Assembly (NCBI RefSeq): GCF_010015445.1
Contig: NC_053121.1
Span: forward strand, 32,563,934-32,627,933
Length of the DNA stretch: 64,000 nt
Source: Perca fluviatilis
Taxonomy: Eukaryota; Chordata; Actinopteri; Perciformes; Percidae
Direction: 5' to 3'
Shown: positions 21,499 through 32,518 of the stretch, one piece after another
Layout: every line of letters starts with the position of its first letter
How positions within the stretch are numbered: the stretch's first letter is position 1
Made by a program: the position numbers and the translations under genes
Notes under the pieces: model-generated
Seen by the model: the letters and a program-made list of their open reading frames with translations, nothing else
Told to the model about the DNA's origin: nothing
Database searches by the model: none

Positions 21499-24400
21499 TG
21501 GATGCATACACAGCTCACATACTGTATACAAACAGCTGTAACTGCTCCTTTTGACCCTTCTGTTGCTTCTCATGTGCACATGTGCAGGCTATAGCCTTGG
21601 ATGGTTATTAGTTATGATGCCTGTAGGAAATGGCAAAGGCTGAATGTCACAATCCGCAGCTTAGATAATCTGTTTCCTAAATTTAAAATTGGCTGTGCCG
21701 GGTGTCTTGGGAGTTGGCAGCATTTTGATGGAGCTGTGCCCGTTATTACACTACAGAACTATACAGATTGAATGTATCTGCCCCACCAAACTGGAATTCC
21801 CGGAGTGAAAAAAACTTCTGAAAGGACAGCTCAATAAAACCATTATCACAATACGGGCTTCTCATTGGCACATGACAGCCATTTAGCATGCAATCCCATA
21901 ACAGATCCCCGGTTTTGCTAACACCTGGTGGAATTTTGTAGTTGAATAGTTTGCAATAGCCTCCACTTTGCCCGTCTTTTACCCTCCTGACAGCCTCCCG
22001 TGTATATTCTGTGGGAAACAAAAGTCACATACAAAGTAATGGCACTTTTTAGGTATGGAGGAATGCGTGCACACTTGGCAGCTAATAGGAGCACATTAAT
22101 TTTCACAAGAAAAAGGAAGAAAAAAACCCCGCTCATTGCCTCATTGTCCCTCCTTTGCTCATTGGCTACTTCAGTCGCCCGATTCCCTTTGGATTTTCCC
22201 ATGCCCTGCTATCTTTTCTCAAGTCTTAATCTTTTCATTCTGTCAGGCCCGCTCTCGGCAGCCTCTGCGCTATTTCCAAAGGTCTGGGCTTCATGCTAAT
22301 TGTCTCTCAAAGGCACGGTTACCTCCCACCTACATAATGCACCTTGTTTCCTCCGCTTAGTCTGGGCTTCACCATTTTGACTCATTCAAATTGAGGAGGG
22401 AGAAGGACTGTAAAAGCAATGCCTGAGGCTGCGGCCATGCAAAGCAACTACCTAAAAAGAAGGGGGGGAAAAAAAATGATTTGCTTCCCTGTTTATGGTG
22501 GAACATTTCTGTGGGTGGGCTGACCGGTGGGACATTTTGAAGGATGAGTTGCATGTGATTGCTGTTGTGTTAGACAAGACGTCATTTCTCAGCTACAAGT
22601 TCTCCACGCCAACATTTATCACACAGTTCATCATGTCACGCAGCGGCGCTACCGAATCATACACGTTATTTTTTGGAATTAGCTTCACTTTCAATTCAAG
22701 TGCTTCTTCTACGGCTGCCAAACAGTTTGGTCTATAGTTCTATATAGCCAGATGCAGTAAAAAGGCAAAGGGAGGTAAAGGTTATGAAAATCATAGTTAC
22801 GACATGAATGCCGAGCCCTTCTCGCAGGTTAAACGGGAGTGCAGTCGTGAAAGGAACACATAAATTGTGCTAATTGTGTCCACGTAGACCCCAAATTGGC
22901 TGTTTTTCTTTCGCTGGAGAGATCTCAACCACTCAGGACTAAGACGACAGCCATGCACCATTAACATCTATTCAAGTGCACACGCTTTGATCTTCCCTGA
23001 GAGAGGGAGCAATGGGGGAACACAGGGGGAGAAAAATAAGGAGGAAAAAAACATCATCAACAATTCAAATGCGCCCAATTATTGGACCATAAATAAAAAG
23101 CCTAATTAGCATAAATTGCTTCCACATTGTTGCTATTTTTACATCATTTCTTCTTCGCATTTTGTGGACTTTTTTTGTGCATTGTGTGTTCAGGCTTCTG
23201 CATTAGAGTGCTTGAGTGGTGATGATGATGATGGAGATGCTTAATTTCATAGTGAAATTGCTGCACTAATTAAAACTGCTGGATAAATATTTGCTTTGTG
23301 CGCAGAATCCACATGTGTTTTTGTTTGGAAACACACACACAAAAAAGGCCTTTTCATTTTATCTGAGAAAGGAGCTGATCCCGATGTCATCACAGCAACA
23401 TTTTCGATCCGTATCACAAAACTGCCGACGCAGCCTGTGCGACATTTCAAACTCGAGCCTTCGGGTTCACCTCTGAAGTCATAGTCGCCGACGTCAGCAT
23501 TTATTTAGCCACAGTTGTTTTTGACTTGTAGTTGCCAATTCAATTAAAGCTCAATTGATTTAGCTTTTGTCTCAAAATTAGGAACAGAGCGAGGGAAAGC
23601 ACTGAAACGCAGCCGGCAGAATTAGTTTCATACTTCGTGCCTGAACGTTTTTTTTTTTTTTTGTTGTTGTTTTCCGGTCGTCCTCCGCGATGGTGCTCCT
23701 AACGGGCCAGCCTGTCTGCTCTGTCTGGTTTGGGTTATGATGTCACTTTTGAATACAGAAACAAGACGGCGAGGATCAGGTTGGATCACGGTGCTTTTCC
23801 CAGCGTCTTCTGAAACATTGTTTTTGATCAGACAAATCCGGGATCTCCAGAAATGGAAACAGTATCTTTACCACTCCCTTTTTTATTAACCCTTAATAGG
23901 CATTTAGACAGCATCTATGTGTCTGTGTGTCTGGGAATTTGGTGCACTGCCTGCTGGGAATTCAACCTGCACTGATTGATTATAGGTTCCATCACTCTGA
24001 CCAGCAGACCATGATTATAATGAGGTTTAAAGATGGCATTCCCACGCAATGTAAAAAAACGTTCCTTCTTTACCGCCTCAACGCCCGGTGATTCTCCACT
24101 GTCTTCTCCCACACACTTTCAACACGTCGGGCTCGAGGTTGGGCCTGCCATTTGACTTTAAGTCATCTTTTGTTCTCTTTGGGGTTTTTTAGTTTAGTTT
24201 TCATGACACGCTCCGATTCATCTATTTCCAATTTGTTATTTCTATACCCAATTGCCCGTTCAAGGCGCAGAAGGTTACAATAATAAACCATCACGTTTGA
24301 ATGTTTTCCCTGGTCACTGTTGATGTCATTTGGCCATTAAAATGCCAAAAAAAAATGACTTAATTGTAATTTCCATCCAAGTTGCGGAGGGAAAGCCCAC

Positions 24401-25255
24401 TGATTTCCAATAAGTGTCCCTATAGATTAGTGCAAGGAGTTGTTTTGGGTGGTGTAGGTTTTCTTGAACTTTTCTCCTTTTTCCATTTAGGATCAATTTG
24501 AATCAGAACTTTTTGACAAAAAGTATGCAATCGTTCCCCAACCCTTAACCAATGACGACATTATTAGAGAACCCTTCTTCTTCATAGTGAGTGATGAAGA
24601 AAATAAAAAGATGGCAGGGAGTTTGTCTTTGTCTGCTTCCCGACGCTGAAGTCAGTGCGAGTGAGAGTTTGTGTGCAAGGTCAGCTGTGTCTGCGTCTGG
24701 GACCCTCAATCCAGACCACCTCTCCAAACCAAACGTTGCTCTCCCTTCTCATCAACCACCATGAAATCATGCATAAAGGGGAAAGGATTCTCCGCTCTCG
24801 ACAGATGCTGAGGTTCAGCCTGCTTTTCAAAAGCTCCTATCGCGGCTGACCCGCCTCTGAACCTCTCTGCTCTGTCTTGCAGTCACTGCCAATGTAAGCA
24901 GATGCCGCTTCGGGGTTCGCTTTCAGTCTCTTATTTATGCATGGGATGATAATGCTATCCTGCATGCGATACTTCAAGAGAGGGAAGAGTCAATAACTAA
25001 TGGAATTCATGCTAAACAAGCACTCCTCTTCCCTCTTAGTGTACCACCCAGGTTTTCCGCTGATACACTAACTTCTGCTGAGCATTGACTCCGAGCCCAC
25101 ACAGTTTGCCACAACAGCTTTAGCTCAATTACTGCAGGTCCTGCTGGATTGAGCCCTTTATATCTCCAGCTGGGAAAGCTCACTCCCCTAAACTCCTAGA
25201 GTGGGAAAGTTTTTGGAAAGAGCTATAAAATGACATACAGAATAAAAACCTCCCT

Positions 25256-25260
<5 letters not shown>

Positions 25261-25298
<38 letters not shown>
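25261..25298. repeat. (TC)n microsatellite
   Basis: This is a perfect TC run of about 38 bases. The Arg-Glu repeat open frame on the minus strand is an artefact of it. Confidence 0.97.
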
Positions 25299-25300
<2 letters not shown>

Positions 25301-27553
25301 CGTGGCTCCATAATACACGGTTTTACAGTTTGAAAGAAGGTATCAGCCTCCTGTAAGTCCTGCAACTGGATAGTTTTCATCCGCAAAAGTTCAGCAAACT
25401 GTAAATCAAAAGTTGTACTTCAGGAGTAATGTTATAATCAAAGGATACGGCCACAGTTTGAGAGTCTTCCAGATGAGCTGTAAACAAAATCAGGATAAAC
25501 TATGTGATACTGCGCTGTAATCAGAGTTTAACATAATAATTTGATGAATTTACTTACAAACCTGCTGTCCAACATCTCACATCAGGCTCTGTTGGCAGGT
25601 GAGGGAGATGTAGGTACAGTAGATCTACAACCTATTAGATATACTATATTATCCTATGTCATCAATAGTATCAGTTAGTTATAGTAATTGGTAGTATGTG
25701 GTTGTCATGTGCATAGAAAATGTGCCCTGCAGTAGTGGAAATGGAAAAAAAAGGCTGCATTTTATTTAGAAATAATACTGTTTTTACCTTTGTTTTAATG
25801 TTACATTATTTGACAGTGCCTTACTTGTTAGTGGAACTCTTGCTTGTTTATGAGCAGTTAAACCATGTGTTACATCTGCTTACAGTAGCCATATACTGCA
25901 GCTGTACCTGACCTTTGAGCAATTCAAAAACTTCCTCACTGAAATGATAAAAAAAAAGGTTAAGTTAGCTCACAGGTTTGACTTCTGACAGTCCCGACAG
26001 AGGAAGGTGTGCTACAACGGTGGTAATAAATCAAAACATTTTGAGAATTGAAAATTGCATAATGGCCTATTGGCCTGAATACTGCAAATGCACTGTACAT
26101 GTGTGCAGAGCTAAAAACAATTTCCAGCTGCAGTTCCTATGATGGGCAGTTATTAACGTCTAAAACCAAGAGCACATTGTTTCTTTAACAGCAGCTGAAC
26201 GTGTTCGGTGATTGATTTTAAATTACGTGCACAAATATGCAGCCATAGTAATAGTATAATTATATCCTACTGTACAAAATGTAAGTCAAATAGGCTCGTA
26301 AGTGCTCCGAGAGTAGAAAGTAAGAGGCAGCATCTGAGAGTTGAGCAGGTCAGCTAAAAAGGCTTTGCCTGAATATTTCAAGGCGATTAAATTCAGTGGT
26401 GAGAGTCTTGTGAAGACACTCCAAATTCTGCACCTGGTTCGTATTCCATCCTCACAATCTGCTTTCTTTGGACACTGCATCTTCCTCTTATTTGATTTCA
26501 GCTCTTTGAGATCTGCAGTACACGCTGATACTTAAAGACTGTCTTCAGGGATGGCGAGGTGAGGTGGAGAGACGGCCTTCTGAGCCATTTGGAAAATAGA
26601 TTTATTGAGCTTTGGCGGCAGGGTGTGGACTGTCAAAAGAGTTGTGAATGAGACAGAAAGCCATGCAGTCTATATAGCAACAATTATGGGATCTATTAAT
26701 GCCTTTTTTTTTGTATCCGCCACTTGAACAAGTCGATTCTTGGATGCTGTTCAGGTATTTTTATGAGATGGTTCAAAGGACTCACATGGTTCTTGTCTTT
26801 GCTGAACAGTGTCAGCAAACACATTATCTGATCAGATGGATGCCTTAGATGCAGAAACCCACACAGGCCTGGACCTCCATCTGTCCCACAGTCAGGATGG
26901 TCTACATTTAGGTTTTTTACGACTTAGCAAACGGAGGTGGCTCTGAGGTTATTAGATAGCAGTAAATTCCTGTGCTTCGTGCCATCATCTTAAGTAAGGG
27001 CATATATTGTGGATCCTGATAGGTTTACTGCCCCTCCAAAGTCCTCTCTGGCTATAAGTATGGAAAGCTACTTCTGCTGGCAAAAACAAAATAATTCATC
27101 AGAGACATGAAGATATTCAAGTAATCAAAGTTGGAGACAGTAGATGCCAGTGTCAGCATTACTGCAGAACAAGGAGCTGAATAAACCATTTCCTTTTCAA
27201 GCCATAATCTTCATTGATCCAACGAGGATTTTGTTTAGCATGCATGAGCTTTATTCACCAAGACGTCTGACTCCATCCATTTCCAACCTGGACCCTGTTT
27301 CATTGTTTTCCATCAAACCAAGTTTGTTAAACTTTACCGTCTATAAAAGGCAGGAATAACAGTGTATACGAAATCATTCAAGACCCTTTCCATGGTTGAC
27401 CTCAGTGGCTAACCCCGTTTTCACGTCGCAGCAAAACTCACGGGCCTGCTGTCTCTCCGTGGGTAAAGTTAGGGACACAAAAAGCAGTCATGTGTGGAAA
27501 CCCCAGTACAGTCAGCAAAGGTGACAGGCTCTGTCTATCCATTGCGCTCAATG

Positions 27554-27677
27554 GTGTTTTAAGCCCCCAACGTCTCCTTCCAAGCAGCGCTGCGACCATT
27601 GACTTCAAGGCACCTAACCTTAACCATAACCATAACCATTGCCTAATCTTAGTAGAGACGTTGGGGGCTTAAAACAC
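27554..27677. mobile_element. 124-bp MITE with perfect terminal inverted repeats
   Basis: The left end begins GTGTTTTAAGCCCCCAACGT and continues CTC; the right end is its exact inverse (GAGACGTTGGGGGCTTAAAA then CAC), a 23-base perfect inverted repeat. Between them are GCAGCGCTGCGACC and an AACCATAACC repeat. A partial inverted copy (cagcgctgccttgaaggctt, then AAAACACCATTG) lies at about 36715-36787. Confidence 0.8.
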
Positions 27678-27848
27678 AGATAAACGTCCACAGCAGTCAT
27701 TCCGTGTCTCTCAAGTCGTCTTTTAGGAACTCAGCAGCAGAACAAAATCATTTGTAATAGATGAAACGCAAGCAGAGGTTAAATAGTTATGGAATTTGAG
27801 CCCTTTATATTAACAGTCTCCAATTTTAGGTGACCAAAAGTACTTTAA

Positions 27849-28348
27849 AATGCTCATATTATGCTTTTTTACTTTCCTTTATTATGTTATATATCTTTTT
27901 TCTGCATGTTATAGGTTTACACAGTGGAAAAAAAACAAAGTCCACCCCAAAGTGACTTACCATCTCCAAGAGAAAACACTGTTCACAAACTGCTCCAAAC
28001 AGCTCTATTGTAGTCCAGCCTTTACTTCCGTGACGAATGTGCGTCACTTTGTAACACATGTTATAATGCTCGCCTAGCTGCTAGCATGGCACGCCCTCAT
28101 ACTCTGCTTCTGACTGGCTTGAAGTGCTTACCTATCTACTGAGCATGTGCGACTCCCAATAAAGATGGAACAGAAGTGCGATGCCTCACTCTGTAGCTAA
28201 AACAGAGACCTCAACACACAGGGTGAAAAGAGGAGCTGCAGCAATGTGCAGTACAACAAAAATATGGTGTTTTTTGAAAATTAAACCTTGTAAACCTATT
28301 CTGATATAACCTCTAAATACAATTATGAACCTGAAAATGATTGTATCC
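27849..28348 (+). mobile_element. TTAA-flanked MITE, family A(A/G)TGCTCATATTATG, copy 1
   Basis: The left end AATGCTCATATTATGC is preceded by TTAA (27845-27848). The interior matches, inverted, the copy at 47706-47881 over the blocks gtgacttaccatctccaaga and tgttcacaaactgctccaaa. The right end is decayed (tatgaacctgaaaatgattg), so the boundary near 28348 is approximate. The open frame 27850-28077 is also present in the other copy and is not a gene. Confidence 0.65.
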
Positions 28349-28529
28349 ATTAAAAAAAAAGTTGTTTCATGTAGCTTTCCTCTGTCCCTGTCAGCTCACT
28401 GTTTTTCTACTTTTCTTAAAAGCAATCGACTGTAGACGCCAGTCAGAAAACTTGAGTTGGCTGCTCCACCCACACATGACAGACTGCAACATAAATCCAA
28501 CGCACCTTTTCCCAGTAAGGATTATTTAA

Positions 28530-29042
28530 AGGTCCCATGACATGGTGGTTTTTGGATGCTTTTATATAGACCTTAGTGGTCCCCTAATACTGTATCTGAA
28601 GTTTCTTTCCCGAAATTCAGCCTTGGTGCAGCCACTAGAGCCAGTCCCAGAATGAGCTTTCCTTAGTATGTGCCATTTCTGTGTCTGTAGCTATTGAGGA
28701 GGAGAGAGGGGGGGCAAGGTGGAGGGTGGGGGTGTGGCCTTGACCAACTGCCACTTTGCTCGTTTGAAAGCCATGATGTCTCTCTCTCATGCGTGGGCCA
28801 AATTTGCTGGGTTGGCAAAGCAGAGAAAGGGGAGGTACTCTTGCTCCTTATGACCTCATAAGGAGAAGATTCCAGATCGGCCCATCTGAGCTTTCATTTT
28901 CTCAAAGGCAGAGCAGGATACCCAGGGCTTGGTTTACACCTATCGCCATTTCTAGCCACTGGGGGACCATAGGGAGGCTGGGGGGAACACATATTAATGT
29001 TAAAAAACCTCATAAAGTTAAATTTTCATGCCATTAGACCTT
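28530..29042 (+). mobile_element. TTAA-flanked MITE, family AGGTCCCATG, copy 2
   Basis: The left end AGGTCCCATGACATGGTGGT is preceded by TTAA (28526-28529), and the right end has TTAA at 29043-29046. It is the inverted counterpart of 13318-13825 along its whole length, with small differences. It is non-coding. Confidence 0.85.
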
Positions 29043-29189
29043 TTAAACAACCCCGCGAGTCTATCATATGAGTCGTGATATCGCAAGAATACTGCTGTAC
29101 CAGCTGCGTTAAATTCAAAATGTCATGCTGTATGTTTTGGTTTTGGCCTGCTGTCATGCTGAACTGCTCATTTGCTAACGGGGTATTAA

Positions 29190-30419
29190 AGGGATACTTC
29201 ACCGATTTAGCATTAGTCTTTGTATCAGCAGAAACACGGTAGTATTTTTGAATGACCGTGCTTCCCTCCCTCATGTCCCCCTGAGACGAGAGATCTCTGT
29301 ATTATGGATCTGGAAAAAAGCCTCTGAGGACGCAAAAATTGTTGTTTTCCGTCATCGGAGGCATTTTTGCACAGAGGCAATGGACTATAGCCAGTAGTAG
29401 GAGCTACTTCCGCGTGTTTTTAACCCGCCCATAGGGGGTTTGACTGTCGTCTTTTTCCGAAGATTGCTGAAGCAAAACGAGCGTCAGCCATCTTGAATCC
29501 TCACTAAACAGTAGCTAAGTCTTTCAGCAGCTTTTACAACAAGGACACTTTATTACAGACGGAATACTCGACACACCGCGAGCTTCGCCCACCTGCTATG
29601 GAGACCAGGGGTGCAGTTGCTCGATGCCTCTGGCCGGTAAAGGGACATCATCAGCGGGGAACGTTGAACGAGTGTGCCGGTGGAAAGCTAACGCTAGCCG
29701 GCCACCTGTTCCATCAATCCTGCTTGCAAGTGTCCGCTCATTAGACAACAAACTGGACTACGTCCAACTTCAACGAAACTCCCAATGCAAGTTCGGAGAC
29801 TGCTGTGTTTTTGTTGTTGTGGAAACATGGCTGAACAACAGTGTACCAGACTATCCAGCTACCAGGCCTGCTGCTCTGTAGCCAGGTAAGACTAGTGGAG
29901 GTAAGCTGTGTTAACACGGACTGGTGCTTGTATCCAACTAACTGCTAACTGCTGGTGGAGTTTGTGACTGTTAAATGGCGACCCTTCTACATTCAACGCA
30001 AATTTACGGCTGTGTTTAATGTGTGTGCACTAAATGTAGCCTGTTTCGTATGTCGTTTTTATATAATTTCGTTTTTTTATACTGTATATTAAATGTGTAA
30101 CCACTTGAGCCATGGTGAAACTTTGTTTCGTGTATATGGTTGAAATGACAATTTAAAAAAAAAAAAAGAGTTGAGTTGACTGTCTCACTGTCTGTCTGTC
30201 TGTAAACGGTAGGCGTGGCTTGGGAGTATACTCTAAAGCAGTGAAGCAAGTGCATTCTGGGATTTGGTGTCTTTCATCCACATGAGCCAAAAACACATTT
30301 GCTGGCTTTTCTCGGCCTAGAAGCCACCAATTTCTAAAAAAAAAAAAAAAATCACATTTCTACTACATAAGTGACCCAATTTAAAGATATATTCATCTTT
30401 CCAACGGTGAAATATCCCT
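29190..30419 (+). mobile_element. 1.23-kb TTAA-flanked element, family AGGGATA, carrying a LINE fragment
   Basis: The left end AGGGATACTTCACCGATTTA and the inverted right end AGGGATATTTCACCGTTGGA match. TTAA is at 29186-29189 and 30420-30423. The body includes a segment of non-LTR retrotransposon coding sequence (29624-29881). No transposase is present, so the element must have been moved by enzymes supplied in trans. Confidence 0.8.
29624..29881 (+). pseudogene. Fragment of a non-LTR retrotransposon ORF2 (N-terminus of the AP-type endonuclease)
   Basis: The frame contains PSILLASVRSLDNKLD (about 29714) and FVVVETWLNNSVPD (about 29810-29851). These match the start of the endonuclease domain of fish LINEs, where the pattern is LLANVRSLxNKxDEL followed by a TETWL motif carrying a metal-binding glutamate. 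The frame stops 85 codons in, and nothing downstream resembles the rest of the endonuclease or a reverse transcriptase. It is a dead fragment inside the 29190-30419 element. Confidence 0.6.
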
Positions 30420-30423
30420 TTAA

Positions 30424-32122
30424 GGTAGCCCAGCTACTTCTGCTATGAAGCATTCCATAGCTAGCCAACAGTGTGGACATGTAACGTTAGCTTGAGGACA
30501 CTTTGTGGAGGAATTCAAGCCTACTGTTTTTAACGTTACTAGTAGGCTATCACCTGTTGTCTTCAAACACGCCCAAAAGACAGTTTCCGGGGCGGCCGTT
30601 TTGGCATATCTGGCTACGTGTTTTCTTCCTAAAGGAATTAATCTGAGGTTGAAATGCTACTGCTTCAATTCATCAAGGTAAGGTAAGTTAACGTTAGCTA
30701 TTTAATGTCAACAGGCTGTTGGCAGAACTTTGTTCTAACTGTTGGTGTTGGTGTGCTTGGCTGGCTGTATTAATGAGGCTGCTGAAGCTTAATTAGTCCC
30801 TATTAAATGGGCTTGTTGGCTGTTATTTTGCTCTTATGCTACTAACTAACGTTACTTGTGTGCATTATTAACGTTGATATATTAACTGTGTGCTGTGTTT
30901 TGTCTTGATGTGGTTGATCTCATTTCCTCATGCTTGTTGCTTGGGACCTACTTTGAGAAACATTTACCATATTGATTAATGATGGTGAAATATAATAGGC
31001 CTAGCTACTCATGTTTAAATGTTGCTGTGTGTTATGGGCTGACTTGGTTATGAAGAACATTAAGTTGTTGTTGCCGTTGTTTTGGAGCATTTCTGCTGGC
31101 TAAATGCATAAAAGGTCTCTGGTAGAGGTTAATATTGTATACTAGTGTTGTGGCTTTGGGGATGTTAGCATTTGCCAATTTACATTATTGGCTTTTGGGG
31201 GAACAACATAGCTATTGACACATTAGCTAACTATTTTCTCCACACAATTCACATTCAGTAAAGCATTAGAGTCATAGGCTATGTGTCACTTTGCTTAACT
31301 GCCATTATTGCATCTTAACTGTTCTGCATGTTATGCTGCTGCACTCATTGTTAGTTTAATAGTATCAATGTACTGATGGTCTTCTGTGTTTATCAATGAT
31401 AAACATCATTTTTTATAAAAGATATTTATCTGCTCCAAACCATGACCTTTTGTAGGTTTAATATTCTTAAGATTATACTGCAATTGTTGGAGGTGTTCTG
31501 TTGAGGGCTGACCACATGGCAGCTTAACTCTCACATTATAGTACTGTACACTCTTTGTGGTCTGGGATGCCTACCAGGGGAATGGTCATGCTGTGGTTGG
31601 TGCTGCCGTCCCACACAGTATATTCTACATAATGGTTGGCGTGCCACTTTGTGGGTTTTGGAGAGAGAAGTTTATTCTAATGTTCCCCCATCTCTGCTCT
31701 ACTGAGCTTGTCATACTTGAGATGCAAAAAAATAACTTTGTAAATATCTATTCAAGTACTGTCATTATTGTATTGTACATGAGTTGGCTGACTGGAATAA
31801 TTGAAAGCTTTGCTTTGTTTGACCTCTTAAACAAAAACATTTTGCGAATTTTTCTGTCTTAACACTAAGTATTCCTTGATACATTTTAGGCTTATGCATT
31901 TGTTTAGGTGGACTCTGATGATTTTGAATTGAAACTAGTCATAAATTAATCAAGACGATAATTAGCGCTTTCATGGATGATGAAAACAATCGTTAGTTGC
32001 AGCTTTAGCTGGAGTTATGGTTAGGTGCCTTGCTCGAAGGTTGTTGAATGAAGACCGACATTTCATTTCATCATCTCTGGCTGCAATTGAATATTTTCAT
32101 CATCGATTCATTTACAAGTTGT
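30424..32122. other. Intergenic, no gene recognised
   Basis: The DNA is AT-rich, with several TAACGTTAGC-like and GTTAACGTTAGC motifs (30480-30870) of the kind seen in dispersed fish repeats. I cannot define element ends. The 101-codon frame at 31557-31862 has no recognisable domain. Confidence 0.5.
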
Positions 32123-32126
32123 TTAA

Positions 32127-32514
32127 AGGTGCACTATGAGTTCCTGTATAGTCACTTCTGTTGACGTTCCAAGTAAATTTAAAACAAAACCGAGCAAGCT
32201 CCCCCCCCCCCCCACCCCCCCATGTTTCCGTAACTGTCATGACTAACTGACTAACTGTCACTAACCCCCACCCCCTCCGCCAACCATCTTGTCTGTGATT
32301 GGCTGGAGTGGTTTGTTGTATTTTGGTGCACAGCCTGTGCCCCTAGTGTTTTGTTTGACGTTTACGACCCCTGTGTTGTCTCCCGAGACCGGGCTTTTTC
32401 ACGGTGTATTCAGGGGGCAGGCAGCTAGCGGATCAAGGAAGAGATGCCTACGATTTGAGACAAAAATGACATCACGCTGAAACCATGCAGGAACTCTCAG
32501 TGCACCTTTTTTTT
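32127..32514 (+). mobile_element. TTAA-flanked MITE, family AGGTGCACT
   Basis: The left end AGGTGCACTATGAGTTCCTG and the inverted right end AGGTGCACTGAGAGTTCCTG match almost completely. TTAA is at 32123-32126 and 32515-32518, with a T-run at the right end. The element is 388 bp with a poly-C stretch near 32201 and no coding sequence. Confidence 0.8.
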
Positions 32515-32518
32515 TTAA

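Larger units (their letters stand above)
20952..27553. other. Intergenic, largely repeat-poor; possible conserved non-coding sequence
   Basis: No gene was found. Apart from two microsatellites I recognise no mobile elements between about 21000 and 27550, the cleanest stretch in the window. Parts such as 22840-23180 are rich in homeodomain-type TAAT/ATTA motifs (cctaattagcataaattgc, cccaattattgg). Open frames of 60-99 residues have no domains. A regulatory role towards fat4 is only inference. Confidence 0.4.

Noticed and set aside
27850..28077. 75-codon frame similar to one at 47681-47872 (minus)
   Set aside because: Both are parts of the same MITE family; they have no domain and one copy is truncated.
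28789..29037. 82-codon frame shared with 13225-13569 (minus)
   Set aside because: It is shared only because both lie in copies of the same TTAA MITE. Each frame extends into unrelated sequence, and it is not transposase-like.
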